DNA from: Ruminococcus sp. UBA7013 | GTDB taxonomy: Bacteria > Bacillota > Clostridia > Oscillospirales > Ruminococcaceae | DNA length: 31,397 nucleotides | NCBI GenBank assembly: GCA_002449585.1 | Contig: DJXD01000009.1 | Coordinates: 3,126 to 34,522, forward strand | Direction of reading: 5' to 3' | Shown: one piece after another, positions 31,323-31,397 of the stretch | Layout: the number at the start of each line of letters is the position of its first letter | Numbering within the stretch: the stretch's first letter is position 1 | The notes under the pieces: model-generated | Told to the model about the DNA's origin: nothing | The model's database searches: none | What the model saw: only the letters and a program-made list of their open reading frames with translations | Program-made: the position numbers and the translations under genes

Positions 31323-31352
31323 AGCTGAAAAACTGAGGGGAATTCATCAGCT
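31323..31352 (-). repeat. Inverted repeat in the leader of the last dockerin gene
   Basis: AGCTGA (31323-31328) and TCAGCT (31347-31352) form a 6-bp stem with an 18-nt loop, upstream of the ribosome binding site. I could not place a convincing promoter in the remaining 45 bases. Confidence 0.35.
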
Positions 31353-31397
31353 CTTACTAATATAACAATGAAGGTGAACTCTCCCCCGCCTATAGAG

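Overview
The window looks like chromosome from an anaerobic, cellulosome-forming Firmicute of the Ruminococcus type. Five secreted proteins end in type I dockerins and three of them act on pectin or pectic side chains. There are also [FeFe]-hydrogenase maturation (hydF), a flavodiiron protein (fprA), a PolC-type replicative polymerase, a leucine T-box and many TTGACA/TATAAT promoters with purine-rich ribosome binding sites. The PL1-PL9-CBM77-dockerin protein has the architecture known from Ruminococcus flavefaciens RfPL1/9, so a Ruminococcus close to R. flavefaciens or R. champanellensis is the best guess. It is inferred from protein character, not from a marker gene.

Layout. 1-148: a short intergenic piece with overlapping inverted repeats that resemble a solo IS200/IS605-type end. 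149-5350, minus strand: oligoendopeptidase F; a dockerin protein with a lysozyme/transglycosylase-like domain, transcribed 14 nt behind a GGDEF/EAL c-di-GMP phosphodiesterase; and a small DUF3592-like membrane protein. 5351-5840: promoters and a complete leucine T-box (CUC specifier, antiterminator and terminator all readable). 5841-9226, plus strand: leuA, overlapped by a truncated GH2-like gene that appears to have lost its acid/base segment. 9270-10430, minus strand: fprA. 10574-17209, plus strand: hydF-ispG-polC behind one strong promoter. 17242-19077, minus strand: GH53 galactanase with ricin-type lectin module and dockerin. 19241-20014, plus strand: DUF389 membrane protein. 20044-21375, minus strand: beta-helix surface protein with a C-terminal membrane anchor. 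21597-22277, plus strand: rhomboid-like membrane protein without a recognisable catalytic Ser motif. 22344-31296, minus strand: the dockerin cluster, comprising PL1/PL9/CBM77 pectate lyase, a multi-module PL1-like pectate lyase, and a dockerin protein of unknown function with Ig-like regions.

How it fits together. The secreted proteins form a pectin-oriented cellulosome set: two lyases cut homogalacturonan, the GH53 enzyme cuts the galactan side chains of rhamnogalacturonan I, and CBMs and the lectin module add substrate binding. The five dockerins fall into two sequence classes, one in the 1998 and 17242 genes and one in the three genes after 22344. This suggests two cohesin partners. No scaffoldin or cohesin is in the window. 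The remaining genes are housekeeping (leucine and isoprenoid synthesis, replication, peptide turnover) and anaerobic redox functions.

No tRNA, rRNA, CRISPR array or intact insertion sequence was seen. Family assignments are from sequence reading without database search.
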